28,190 bases of DNA from a virus: IMG/VR virus record IMGVR_UViG_3300042391_000610, positions 1 through 28,190 of that record; one strand, written 5' to 3'. The notes below the pieces were generated by a model, which saw only the letters and a program-made list of their open reading frames with translations, was not told where the DNA came from and searched no databases. A program made the position numbers and the translations under genes. The first letter of the stretch is position 1. The number at the start of each line of letters is the position of its first letter. Below, piece after piece: positions 8,501 to 16,739 of the stretch.

Positions 8501-9163
8501 ATGTTAATTAAGAGCAAAGGCAATAAAGATAAGAAGACATGGATGCATCCGAGTAGAAAAAAGATTTTGGATGTGATGCATGGTAGAGAAAGTGGAAATG
8601 CAACGGTGGGATGGGATAAAGCAAAAGAAAAGAAAGAAGTTGGGGATAGATGGTTTGATTCAAATGGTAAAGAGTGGGAGCAGCATGAAGGATTTAAAAT
8701 AGCAGTTACTCAATACGATGATGCAAGAGCATATTTAGATACGTTAAATACTTGTAAATCTAAAGAATGTAAAACTGGTAACCCAAAAGGAGCTAACCTA
8801 AGATTTATTAAACAAAGTGGATATTGTATTAATTGTTTAGTAGAAAGAGAGGCAAAACTTAGATTAGAAGGTATTTATAAGAACTATGAATATTGGAAAA
8901 TGAACTCAAAAGCATTGGGTACAATTAAAGATGATTTGGCAAGATTTGAACAAGCTAGAAAAGATGCGGACACAGTTCCTACGATTGTAAACGAAGATGG
9001 TAGTATTGAAAAGTGGAGTATTGATGGCGATATTGAAAAAGTAAAAAGAGATTTAGATTCAGATATAGAAGGTCTAAACGAATTAATAATAACATTCCAA
9101 ACCGCAGTAGATGAGGATTGGGAAATAATAAAGGAGAAATATAATGAAATTTTCAACGATTAA
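8501..9163 (+). CDS. Conserved-looking phage protein with paired cysteines, upstream of terminase
   Basis: A 220-residue soluble protein. The N-terminal part is basic and includes GDRWFDSNGKEWEQHEGFK. A central section has four cysteines as CKSKEC (about residues 86-91) and, 28 residues on, CINC, compatible with a zinc-binding knuckle. The C-terminal half is a charged, probably coiled-coil region rich in Asp, Glu and Lys. I do not recognise a characterised family. Its position two genes before the large terminase is where T4-like phages often carry gene 16, and a coiled-coil DNA-binding protein would fit a small terminase subunit, but this is weak and is not claimed in the name. The ATG at 8501 is chosen because it is the first one after the promoter-like box; no SD is visible. 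Confidence 0.7.
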   Translation: MLIKSKGNKDKKTWMHPSRKKILDVMHGRESGNATVGWDKAKEKKEVGDRWFDSNGKEWEQHEGFKIAVTQYDDARAYLDTLNTCKSKECKTGNPKGANLRFIKQSGYCINCLVEREAKLRLEGIYKNYEYWKMNSKALGTIKDDLARFEQARKDADTVPTIVNEDGSIEKWSIDGDIEKVKRDLDSDIEGLNELIITFQTAVDEDWEIIKEKYNEIFND

Positions 9164-9788
9164 GAACATAGTATTAGTAATATTAATTGCACTATTTTTC
9201 TATCAATTAAAAGGTGGTAAGATTAATATTGGAAAAACAACAGTTGTAGATGGTAAACGATATGAAATTATCAAAGAGATACATGATACAACCGAAGTAA
9301 CTAAAACAAATACAAAATGGAAAAAAGGTGAAGATATTTACCATACAACAATTGTACATGATACAACAATTAAATTAGTAAATGTAGATACAGCAGCATT
9401 GTTGTATGACTATTTTGCAAAAAATATATACAATGATACATTACATTTACCAGATAGTTTAGGTTATGTATTCTTAACCGATACAATTACTAAAAATAAA
9501 ATTGAAGGTAGAAAATTTATTGCTAAAGTAAAAGAAAAAGTAATTACAAATACTACAATTGTAAAAGAATTACCTAAAACAAAATTCTTTTATGGTTTAG
9601 AGGGTGGTTTTAATAAAGCAGATTTAATATCTCATTTAGGTATGGGATTATTAATCAATACAAAATCAGATAAAATATATCACTTAGGAGTTGGTGTTGC
9701 AAATAGAACAGGTGCAGATGCAACAACTGGAAAACTTTCACCTTACGTTGGTGGCGGTGTTTATTGGAAGATTAGATTGAAAAAATAA
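9144..9788 (+). CDS. Membrane-anchored protein, possibly spanin-like
   Basis: A 214-residue protein with one N-terminal membrane segment (about residues 7-21, IKNIVLVILIALFFY) preceded by a Lys, giving a signal-anchor layout. A long Thr/Asp/Lys-rich periplasmic region follows, with repeated DTT-type strands (HDTTEVTK, HDTTIKL, TDTITK). It ends with a Gly-rich section (YGLEGGFN, LGMGLLI, YVGGGVYW) that looks like beta-hairpins. A strong SD sequence, AAGGAG at 9131-9136, lies 7 nt before the ATG and inside the upstream gene, which overlaps by 20 nt. This topology could bridge the inner and outer membranes like a spanin, helped by the presence of an endolysin gene in the window, but no motif proves it. 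The stop overlaps the terminase start (TAATG). Confidence 0.65.
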   Translation: MKFSTIKNIVLVILIALFFYQLKGGKINIGKTTVVDGKRYEIIKEIHDTTEVTKTNTKWKKGEDIYHTTIVHDTTIKLVNVDTAALLYDYFAKNIYNDTLHLPDSLGYVFLTDTITKNKIEGRKFIAKVKEKVITNTTIVKELPKTKFFYGLEGGFNKADLISHLGMGLLINTKSDKIYHLGVGVANRTGADATTGKLSPYVGGGVYWKIRLKK

Positions 9789-11377
9789 TGAATACTCCAC
9801 AAAAATCCTTAAAGGATGTAATCAAGGAACAATATCAAAAGTGTGCCGGTGACCCGGTATACTTTATGAAAAAATATTGTAAAATTCAACATCCGATTAG
9901 AGGAAAAATAGCGTTTGAGTTATATCCATTTCAGGAAGATACTCTAACAGATTTTAAAGACCATAGATATAATATTGTTCTTAAATCTCGTCAGTTAGGT
10001 ATATCAACATTAGTAGCAGGTTATGCACTATGGAAAATGATATTCAATGAGGATTTCAACGTTCTTATTATTGCGAACAAACAAGATGTAGCAAAGAACT
10101 TAGTATTAAAAGTTAGAACGATGAACCAACTTTTGCCTGTATGGTTAAGAGTTGCAGAATCGGAAGATAACAAACTTTCCCTTAGATTAAAAAATGGTTC
10201 ACAAGTAAAAGCGGTATCTTCAAAACCTGACTCTGGTCGTTCTGAAGCCTTATCCCTTTTAGTATTTGATGAAGCAGCCTTTATTGATTACATTGATGAG
10301 ATATGGACCGGTACTCAATTGACCTTAGCTACCGGTGGTGATTGTATTGCATTATCTACTCCAAATGGTGTGGGTAATTGGTTTCATAGAATGTGGGTTG
10401 GTTCAGAAAATGGTGAAAACCTATTCAATCCAATCAAACTTCACTGGACGGTGCATCCTGATAGAGAACAAGATTGGAGAGATGAGCAAACACAACAATT
10501 AGGTGAAAAACAAGCAGCACAAGAGTGTGATTGTGATTTCATTTCTTCTGGTGATAACGTAATTGATGGTGACCTTTTAATATGGTATAGTGAAAACAAC
10601 GTATGTGACCCAATTGAAAAGACTGGGTTTGATAGTAATATATGGTTATGGAAAAAACCAGATTATAATCGTTCATATGTAGTAACTGCAGATGTAAGTA
10701 GAGGAGATGGTAATGATTATTCAGCATTCCACATCATAGATATAGAATCGATGGAGCAAGTAGCTGAGTACAAAGGTAAGATAGAACCAACTGATTTTGG
10801 TAATATGTTAATCAGTATAGCAACCGATTACAATGATGCATTACTAATTGTAGATAATGCAAATATTGGATGGGCAACAATACAACAAATATTAGATAGA
10901 GATTATAAGAATTTATTTTGGAGTAATAAAGATGTTCAATATGTAGATGTTAACACACAATGGACTAACAAATATTATAGAGAACAAAAACAAATGATTC
11001 CTGGTTTCACAATTTCATCGAAGACAAGACCTATGATTGTTTCAAAGATTGACCAATATATGAAAGATAAATCAGTTATTATACACTCTAAAAGAACGAT
11101 AGATGAGTTATTTACTTTCATTTGGAGTAATGGTAGAGCAGAAGCAGCTAGGGGTTATAATGATGACCTTACAATGGCATTGGGTATTGGATTATGGGTT
11201 AGAGATACTGCATTAAGATTAAGAAACGAAAGAGGTTCATTGGCACAAAGTGCATTAAACGGATTTGTTAAAACGGAATATAGTCCAGTTTATACACAAA
11301 GAGATTTAAGAGAAGACCCTTATAAAATGAATGTGGGCAGTGATGATTTTGAAGATTTAAGGTGGCTTATTAAATAA
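9788..11377 (+). CDS. gp17: Terminase large subunit (T4 gp17 homologue)
   Basis: A 529-residue packaging motor ATPase and headful nuclease that docks on the portal and pumps DNA into the prohead. The N-terminal ATPase domain has Walker A SRQLGIST (residues 67-74, the T4-type SRQLGxxT), Walker B LLVFDEAA with D161 and catalytic E162, and the coupling motif ALSTPNG (188-194). The C-terminal RNase H-like nuclease has acidic residues in TADVSRGDGNDYSAF (D302 and D310), in LLIVDNANIG (D356), and in the last YNDDLTMAL. At 529 residues it is shorter than T4 gp17 (610), mostly at the N-terminus, which here begins almost directly with the adaptor helix region. No SD precedes the ATG; it overlaps the preceding stop. 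Assignment is secure. Confidence 0.97.
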   Translation: MNTPQKSLKDVIKEQYQKCAGDPVYFMKKYCKIQHPIRGKIAFELYPFQEDTLTDFKDHRYNIVLKSRQLGISTLVAGYALWKMIFNEDFNVLIIANKQDVAKNLVLKVRTMNQLLPVWLRVAESEDNKLSLRLKNGSQVKAVSSKPDSGRSEALSLLVFDEAAFIDYIDEIWTGTQLTLATGGDCIALSTPNGVGNWFHRMWVGSENGENLFNPIKLHWTVHPDREQDWRDEQTQQLGEKQAAQECDCDFISSGDNVIDGDLLIWYSENNVCDPIEKTGFDSNIWLWKKPDYNRSYVVTADVSRGDGNDYSAFHIIDIESMEQVAEYKGKIEPTDFGNMLISIATDYNDALLIVDNANIGWATIQQILDRDYKNLFWSNKDVQYVDVNTQWTNKYYREQKQMIPGFTISSKTRPMIVSKIDQYMKDKSVIIHSKRTIDELFTFIWSNGRAEAARGYNDDLTMALGIGLWVRDTALRLRNERGSLAQSALNGFVKTEYSPVYTQRDLREDPYKMNVGSDDFEDLRWLIK

Positions 11378-11380
11378 TAT

Positions 11381-11390
11381 AATATTTATA
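11381..11390 (+). promoter_or_regulatory. AATATTTATA, one-mismatch copy of the promoter-like box
   Basis: Located 4 nt after the terminase stop and 23 nt before the ATG at 11414, leaving room for a 5' leader that contains the SD sequence GAGGA (11402-11406). It separates the terminase from the head genes and probably starts a new late transcript. Confidence 0.4.
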
Positions 11391-11413
11391 TATTGTATAA
11401 CGAGGAAAATATA

Positions 11414-11947
11414 ATGAAGAAAAGTTTTTTATATGAATTTTTTGGTTTACCTTTAAGTAAATCAAGTCACACTATGGAAGATGGACAAATAGTAGAACTA
11501 GGTAAAGTTTATTCTAATCCATTTGTAAATGCATTTAGTAAGATAACAGAAGATATTGATGATGATATAGATGAGTATGATGTAGATGAGGATGATATAG
11601 AAGAAATGGAAGATTTTATAGCTTTTCTTAAAACTAAGGTTAAAGAAAAAGAAATGTATAATGAATCTACATTAGAGGAAGCAGAGTATCAAGGTAGAGA
11701 AGTACAATTGGGCAAACCAACGGCAGGAGATGTTAAGAAGTTTAAAGTGTATGTAAAGAATCCTGCTGGTAAAGTTGTTAAAGTAAACTTTGGACACGGT
11801 GGAACATCGGCAGCGGCTAAGGGTGAGAAAACAATGAGAATAAGAAAATCTAACCCAAAAGCGAGAAAATCGTTTAGAGCTAGACATAATTGTGATACTC
11901 CAGGACCTAGAACAAAAGCAAGATACTGGTCTTGTAGAAAATGGTAA
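11414..11947 (+). CDS. Small head-region protein with acidic pro-region and basic C-terminal domain
   Basis: The start is the ATG at 11414, 7 nt after GAGGA (11402-11406); an upstream in-frame TTG is less likely. The 177-residue product has two contrasting parts. Residues 1-89 are acidic (for example the Asp/Glu-rich run at about 46-67) and end in TLEE, and the rest is basic, with FKVYVKNPAGKVVKVNFG and a C-terminal FRARHNCDTPGPRTKARYWSC. I recall that end pattern as a small family (DUF5872) found in phages and some large viruses. TLEE-A fits the prohead protease consensus, so the protein may be a head protein whose acidic half is removed and whose basic half binds DNA. It occupies the place between terminase and portal where T4 has sheath and tube genes. 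Confidence 0.75.
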   Translation: MKKSFLYEFFGLPLSKSSHTMEDGQIVELGKVYSNPFVNAFSKITEDIDDDIDEYDVDEDDIEEMEDFIAFLKTKVKEKEMYNESTLEEAEYQGREVQLGKPTAGDVKKFKVYVKNPAGKVVKVNFGHGGTSAAAKGEKTMRIRKSNPKARKSFRARHNCDTPGPRTKARYWSCRKW

Positions 11948-11958
11948 TATAAAATAAT

Positions 11959-13842
11959 ATGGCAGATACTTCATTTTACGGCAGGTTAAAGAAATTATTT
12001 TCAACAGCGGTTATCGTAAGAAATCAGGGTGGAAAGTTAAAGGTAATTGATTATGATGAAACACAAGCAATAGCTACCAATCTTAGAGATAGGTATATGA
12101 GATTGCATTCATCGGCAATGAACAATACTTTTGAAAACTATTTGGCTTATCAACAAATAAGACAAGAGTTATTCAGAGATTATGATTCAATGGACCAGGA
12201 TCCAATCATAACATCTGCATTAGATATTTACGCAGATGAATCAACGAGTAGAAATGAATATGGTAGAATTGTAGAAATCAAAACTAACAATGACCATATT
12301 AAAGATATCCTAACTAACTTATTTTATGATGTTGTAAATGTAGAATTCAATTTATGGCCTTGGGTTAGAAATATGGTTAAGTATGGTGATTTCTTTTTAC
12401 ATTTAGAGATTGCAGAAAACTTAGGTATAGTAGGGGTTCAACCATTATCCGCATATGAAATTACGAGAGTAGAAGGATTTGACCCGAACAATTGGCAGGC
12501 TGTAAAGTTTGTTCATACTCCATTGGCAACTAAATCATTATTCGTAGCAGGTCAAAAAACTGAATACGAAAATTATGAGATTGCACATTTTAGATTATTA
12601 TCAGATACAAACTTTTTACCTTACGGAAAATCAATATTAGAAGGTGCTAGAAGATTATGGAAACAATTATCATTGATGGAAGATGCAATGATTATCCATA
12701 GAATTGTAAGAGCTCCACAAAAAAGAATATTCAAAATTGATGTAGGTGGTATTGCTCCAAATGAAGTAGACCAATACATTCAAAGAATTATAAACAAATC
12801 AAAGAAAACTCCATATGTGAACGCGGATACTGGTGAGTATAACTTAAAGTATAACGTTCAGAACTTAATGGAAGACTTCTATTTACCGGTTAGAGGTAAT
12901 GATAGTGGTACTGAAATCACAAATTTAGATGGATTAGAGTACGCACCTATGGAAGATATCGATTACTTAAAAAATAAGATGTTTGCAGCATTAAAAATAC
13001 CTAAACAACATTTAGGATATTTAGAAGATGGTAATTCAAAAGCTACATTAGCTGCAATGGATATGAGATTTGCAAAAACAATTGAAAGATTACAAAGAAT
13101 TGTAGTTGATGGTTTGGAAAAGATTGCAATTGCTCACTTATACTCACAGGGTATTGATGATAGTGAATTAACTAATTTTGAATTAGAATTAACATTACCA
13201 TCATTAATATACGAACAAGAGAAAATTAATCTTTGGACAATGAAAATGGAATTGATTCAAAAAATGGACCAATTAAAAGTAATTTCTAAAGAATGGATGT
13301 ATAAGAATATACTTAATTTCAGTTACGAAGAAGCAGAATTACAAGTTGAAGGATTGAAAAAAGATGCAATGCTTATGTTTAAGCTTACCAACTTAGAAAC
13401 AACCGGTAATGAAAAACCACAAGACCAGCAAGGTATGATGGGACAACAGCCACCATTAGGAAGTGATGAAACAGGACAACCTATGGATACGGATGAACCA
13501 CCTGTTGATGGTGAGGAACAACCGGAAGAAGAACCAACACCAAACGGACAACCATTAAATGTTGAAGACCAAATCCAAAAATTAAAATCACAATTGGGTG
13601 GTGAAGATGAAGAACAACCACAACAAGAAGCGAAAGCAGTTGGTAGACCAAAAGAATATTCAACACGTGGTAAGGATAAATCACCATTTGGTAGAGATGT
13701 AACTGGTAGTAAAGACTTAAAAAACCAATATAAAAACGAAAGTTTTATAGATATGTTAAAGAAAAACATAACTAAGGGTGGAAAAACAGTAATAAGTGAA
13801 GGAAAATCTATGTTAGATGAACAAAATATCATAGAAAACTAA
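11959..13842 (+). CDS. gp20: Portal protein (T4 gp20 homologue)
   Basis: A 627-residue protein forming the dodecameric portal, the nucleation point of head assembly and the docking site of terminase and neck. Family features are DPIITSALDIYADEST (about residues 80-95), VKYGDFFLHLEI, the stem/clip region with EDAMIIHRIVRAPQKRIFKIDVG, and KMFAALKIPKQHLGYLEDGN near the crown. It is about 100 residues longer than T4 gp20 (524): from about residue 483 a low-complexity Gln/Pro/Glu/Asp-rich tail follows, then a conserved-looking basic and helical end (FIDMLKKNITKGGKTVISEG) with a possible protease site ISE-G. The start ATG lies 11 nt after the previous stop and lacks an SD. Assignment is secure. Confidence 0.96.
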   Translation: MADTSFYGRLKKLFSTAVIVRNQGGKLKVIDYDETQAIATNLRDRYMRLHSSAMNNTFENYLAYQQIRQELFRDYDSMDQDPIITSALDIYADESTSRNEYGRIVEIKTNNDHIKDILTNLFYDVVNVEFNLWPWVRNMVKYGDFFLHLEIAENLGIVGVQPLSAYEITRVEGFDPNNWQAVKFVHTPLATKSLFVAGQKTEYENYEIAHFRLLSDTNFLPYGKSILEGARRLWKQLSLMEDAMIIHRIVRAPQKRIFKIDVGGIAPNEVDQYIQRIINKSKKTPYVNADTGEYNLKYNVQNLMEDFYLPVRGNDSGTEITNLDGLEYAPMEDIDYLKNKMFAALKIPKQHLGYLEDGNSKATLAAMDMRFAKTIERLQRIVVDGLEKIAIAHLYSQGIDDSELTNFELELTLPSLIYEQEKINLWTMKMELIQKMDQLKVISKEWMYKNILNFSYEEAELQVEGLKKDAMLMFKLTNLETTGNEKPQDQQGMMGQQPPLGSDETGQPMDTDEPPVDGEEQPEEEPTPNGQPLNVEDQIQKLKSQLGGEDEEQPQQEAKAVGRPKEYSTRGKDKSPFGRDVTGSKDLKNQYKNESFIDMLKKNITKGGKTVISEGKSMLDEQNIIEN

Positions 13843-13859
13843 TTCTTATTTTAACACCT

Positions 13860-13869
13860 TATATTTATA
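13860..13869 (+). promoter_or_regulatory. TATATTTATA box, candidate late promoter
   Basis: Exact copy in the 46-nt gap between the portal gene and the next head gene. It ends 19 nt before the ATG at 13889, a spacing that would give a short leader of about 10 nt. Confidence 0.55.
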
Positions 13870-13888
13870 AATGGAATAATGTATATAA

Positions 13889-14767
13889 ATGAAACAAATT
13901 AAACATTCAAAGTTCAGAAACACAGGCTTTTTATTTGAATTGCTAGTGAGACAAGTAACCTCTGATATCCTTAACAATAGAAAGGGTATAGCAGAAGGAT
14001 TATTAAAAAAATACTTTAATTCAAAGACCGAATTGTCTAATGAGTTGAAATTATATCAATTTATTGTATCGGAAAGATATAATAGTGAAAACAGAGCAGA
14101 GAGATTTGTTGATGCTGTTGTTGAGAGTAGAGCTAAATTAGATGAAAAGAAAATCTTAAAAGAGAAATATAATTTAATTAAAGAAATTAAAGATAATTAC
14201 GCAATTGAAGATTTCCTACGTTCTCAAATACCTAACTATAAAGTGTTAGCATCGGTATATAAAATATTTGAATACAAAGTAAATGTTGACCAAAATTACG
14301 ACCCTAAAGATTTCGTAAATACAAAATATACATTAGTTGAACATTTAATTGGTAAAACACCAACAACTAAGGCGTTAAGTGAAACTACAATACATACTGA
14401 CTTAAAGAAAGAAGATAAAGAAATTCAATTACTTTCTTACAAAATGTTAGTAGATAGTTTTAATAAAAAATATAATAATCTTAACGATAAACAAAAAGGT
14501 TTATTAAAAGAATATATAAATTCATACACTAATTCTGATAATTTAAAAAATCATGTAGTGGCTGAAGTTAAATCATTAATAAAAGAATTTAAAAGAATTT
14601 CTTCTAAAATTAATGATAAGGTTACAAAAATCAAATTAGCAGAAACAATGAATCAGTTATCAAAAATTGGTAATTCACAAAAAATAAAAGACAATCATAT
14701 CACATCTTTGATTATGTGTTATGAATTGGAAAAGGAATTGAGCGATGTTCAAAAAGGAATTATCTAA
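13889..14767 (+). CDS. Head-region protein of unknown function, candidate prohead core component
   Basis: A 292-residue, mostly helical, charged protein with no membrane segment. It starts KHSKFRNTGFLFELLVRQVT and continues with long amphipathic helices rich in Lys and Glu. T4-like phages outside the T4 group often carry a protein with this kind of start between the portal and the prohead protease, where T4 has its core genes 67 and 68; this is recollection, not a search result. No catalytic motif is visible. It has no SD and uses the ATG 19 nt after the promoter-like box; its 3' end overlaps the next gene by 23 nt. A role in the prohead core is inferred from location only. Confidence 0.75.
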   Translation: MKQIKHSKFRNTGFLFELLVRQVTSDILNNRKGIAEGLLKKYFNSKTELSNELKLYQFIVSERYNSENRAERFVDAVVESRAKLDEKKILKEKYNLIKEIKDNYAIEDFLRSQIPNYKVLASVYKIFEYKVNVDQNYDPKDFVNTKYTLVEHLIGKTPTTKALSETTIHTDLKKEDKEIQLLSYKMLVDSFNKKYNNLNDKQKGLLKEYINSYTNSDNLKNHVVAEVKSLIKEFKRISSKINDKVTKIKLAETMNQLSKIGNSQKIKDNHITSLIMCYELEKELSDVQKGII

Positions 14768-15410
14768 CGAAGATATCAGTAAATTAAAAGAAACGATTCG
14801 TACTAAACTCAGAGAGAAAAAAATCGAAGAGGAAAATACTACGGCATCGGCTGATGGATATAATACTCCATTTGCATTTGGTAAAGATACAAAAGGTGAT
14901 ATCAAACGTAAAGTTAAATCATCTGGTACCGGATTTGAATTTGCTAAGAGTATAGACGAAAATCGTTGGTTGGATTTAAAAAGAGATGAAACTAGAACTC
15001 CATCTCAAAAAGTATCACATGGTATTAGAGAAGTTAAGAATCAATTAGCAGAAATTGAAAGATTTGTTAATTGGTACAATCGATTAAGAAGTGAAAACAA
15101 CTTAGGTAAAAATGATTTCTTCAAACGAACCAACACAAACATTTATAGAATTAAAGAAAGAATCATTAAGATTGCAAGTTCTATACAAGAAATAGATAAA
15201 GCAGAAGGTGAAGATAACATTGAAGAAGTTGAAGGAGCAAAACCTATGGCAGTTGATAAGTATGTAGTTACAGCAACTCCAAAGGGTGCAAGTAAAAATG
15301 CAGAAAGAAGAACTATAACAAAACCGGCACCAAAAAACTCAGCAGAAACACAACAAAAGAGTTTGAAGAAAATGGATAAATATCAATCATTAAGATTAAA
15401 AAAAGCATAA
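14745..15410 (+). CDS. Head-region protein of unknown function
   Basis: A 221-residue charged protein. It begins with a helical segment (SNEDISKLKETIRTKLREKK), then SADGYNTPFAFGK, a central amphipathic region (IREVKNQLAEIERFVNWYNRLRSENNLG), and a basic, Ala/Thr/Pro-rich tail that looks disordered. No enzyme motif, signal peptide or membrane segment is visible. The ATG lies inside the previous gene, preceded by AAGGAATTGAGCG, a usable SD. Its place between portal and prohead protease suggests a head core or minor capsid part. I do not recognise a characterised family. Confidence 0.7.
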   Translation: MFKKELSNEDISKLKETIRTKLREKKIEEENTTASADGYNTPFAFGKDTKGDIKRKVKSSGTGFEFAKSIDENRWLDLKRDETRTPSQKVSHGIREVKNQLAEIERFVNWYNRLRSENNLGKNDFFKRTNTNIYRIKERIIKIASSIQEIDKAEGEDNIEEVEGAKPMAVDKYVVTATPKGASKNAERRTITKPAPKNSAETQQKSLKKMDKYQSLRLKKA

Positions 15411-15411
15411 T

Positions 15412-15879
15412 ATGAAATTATCAGGATTAGTACCGATGCAAGCATTGGGAATGACAACAAGAAGACCAGCAAACGCTATCAAAGAAAGTGAAATGGATGT
15501 AGTTCCAACTGAAAAAGATAGTAACGTAGCAAATGGATTACCTCAAACACAAGGTGATGATAAAATACAATTAAGTAGAGAACATTTCAAAAACATCGTT
15601 AGAGAAGTAATGAAAGAAGAATCTGAATATCAGAGAATATTTCAAAAAATGTTAAGTAAGTTTGGTGTAAATTCTCCAGCTGACTTAAGTGATGAACAAA
15701 AGAAAAAATTCTTTACTTTGGTTAAAGGTATTCAAACTGAATTAGCAGAAAGAATGAAAATTAAAGAAGCTGAACTAAGTGGTGGTCAAAAGAAATTAGA
15801 TGTAGATGGTGATGGTGAAATTGAAGGTTCTGATTTAGCTAAATTAAGAAGTAAAAACGAATCTAAAAAGAGAAAATAA
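15412..15879 (+). CDS. Candidate prohead core protein with an EF-hand-like loop
   Basis: A 155-residue, strongly charged protein. Residues 72-108 form a helical unit (YQRIFQKMLSKFGVNSPADL then DEQKKKFF) of a type I associate with phage head proteins in this position. Residues 130-141, DVDGDGEIEGSD, match the canonical 12-residue calcium-binding EF-hand loop (D1, D3, D5, G6, I8, D12); flanking helices are short, so a dockerin-like or single-loop site is possible. The tail is Lys/Arg-rich. Two candidate prohead protease sites occur, IKE-S at residue 25 and IKE-A at residue 119. If both are used, a middle fragment would be released, as expected of a processed core protein. The ATG follows the preceding stop by 1 nt with no SD. 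Confidence 0.65.
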   Translation: MKLSGLVPMQALGMTTRRPANAIKESEMDVVPTEKDSNVANGLPQTQGDDKIQLSREHFKNIVREVMKEESEYQRIFQKMLSKFGVNSPADLSDEQKKKFFTLVKGIQTELAERMKIKEAELSGGQKKLDVDGDGEIEGSDLAKLRSKNESKKRK

Positions 15880-15893
15880 TTAGAGGATAGTAT

Positions 15894-16739
15894 ATGTTAT
15901 TGAAAAGAGGTGATAATAACGAAAGTGTAAAACAACTACAAACTAAATTAGGTTTAGAACCAATAGGAAACTTTGGTCCTAAAACTGAGGAAGCAGTAAA
16001 AGCATATCAATTAAAGAATGGTTTAACTGCAGATGGTATTGTGGGTGATGGAACTTGGAAAAAGATTATGGGTGAAGCAACAACTTCTACTCCAACACCA
16101 ACTCCGGTAGCAACAACTCCTATTGTAAATAGTGGTGCATTAAAATTACAAAATCTAAAAGGACATATTCCTGAGGCAGTTATAGGAATGATTCCAGATG
16201 TAGCAGCTAAGTTCCAAATAGATACTCCATTAAGATTAGCACACTTTTTAGCACAATGTGGACATGAGAGTGGCGGGTTTAGATTAACAAAGGAAAACCT
16301 AAACTATTCAGCTAAAGGTTTGATGGGTATATTTAAAAAGTATTTCCCAACTGAAGCATTAGCAAACCAATACGCTAGACAACCTGAAAAGATTGCTAAC
16401 AAAGTATATGGTAATAGAATGGGTAATGGTTCTGAAGCAAGTGGTGAAGGTGCAAAATTTTGTGGTAGAGGATATATTCAATTAACAGGAAAGGATAACT
16501 ACACTGCGTTTGGTAAATCAATCGGTGAAGATGTTTGTGCTAACCCACAAGTAGTAGCTGAAAAATACGCATTACTTTCAGCAGCATGGTTCTTTAGCAA
16601 AAACGGATTACATAAAATGGCAGATGGTGGAGCAACTGATGCAGTAGTAACATCAATAACAAAAAGAGTAAATGGTGGTACTATCGGATTAGCTGATAGA
16701 ATCAAACATTTCAATGAATATTATAAATTATTAGCATAA
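15894..16739 (+). CDS. Endolysin: peptidoglycan-binding domain plus GH19-type glycosidase
   Basis: A 281-residue muralytic enzyme. Residues 1-60 are a PG_binding_1 repeat (NESVKQLQTKLG, GNFGPKTEEAVKAYQ, DGIVGDGTWKKI). A Thr/Pro-rich linker (62-78) leads to a glycoside hydrolase 19/lysozyme-like catalytic domain with LAHFLAQCGHESGGF (E125 the likely general acid), ENLNYSAKGL and GRGYIQLTGKDNY. It cleaves the glycan of host peptidoglycan at lysis. It has no signal peptide, so a holin is expected elsewhere; none is visible here. The start has a good SD (GAGGA, 6 nt before ATG), and the stop overlaps the protease ATG. Its position within the head core/protease cluster is unusual. Family assignment is firm. 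Confidence 0.93.
   Translation: MLLKRGDNNESVKQLQTKLGLEPIGNFGPKTEEAVKAYQLKNGLTADGIVGDGTWKKIMGEATTSTPTPTPVATTPIVNSGALKLQNLKGHIPEAVIGMIPDVAAKFQIDTPLRLAHFLAQCGHESGGFRLTKENLNYSAKGLMGIFKKYFPTEALANQYARQPEKIANKVYGNRMGNGSEASGEGAKFCGRGYIQLTGKDNYTAFGKSIGEDVCANPQVVAEKYALLSAAWFFSKNGLHKMADGGATDAVVTSITKRVNGGTIGLADRIKHFNEYYKLLA

Noticed and set aside
8501-9163. Assignment as small terminase subunit (gp16)
   Set aside because: Only location and a coiled-coil impression support it; no helix-turn-helix or family motif was recognised.
11393-11413. TTG start extending the 11414 gene by seven codons
   Set aside because: The ATG at 11414 has GAGGA at proper spacing; the TTG lies 2 nt after the promoter-like box and has no SD.
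13323-13832. Minus-strand reading frame of 169 codons inside the portal gene
   Set aside because: It mirrors the low-complexity Pro/Gln/Glu-rich portal tail; the Ser/Phe/Cys-rich product is what the reverse of such codons gives.
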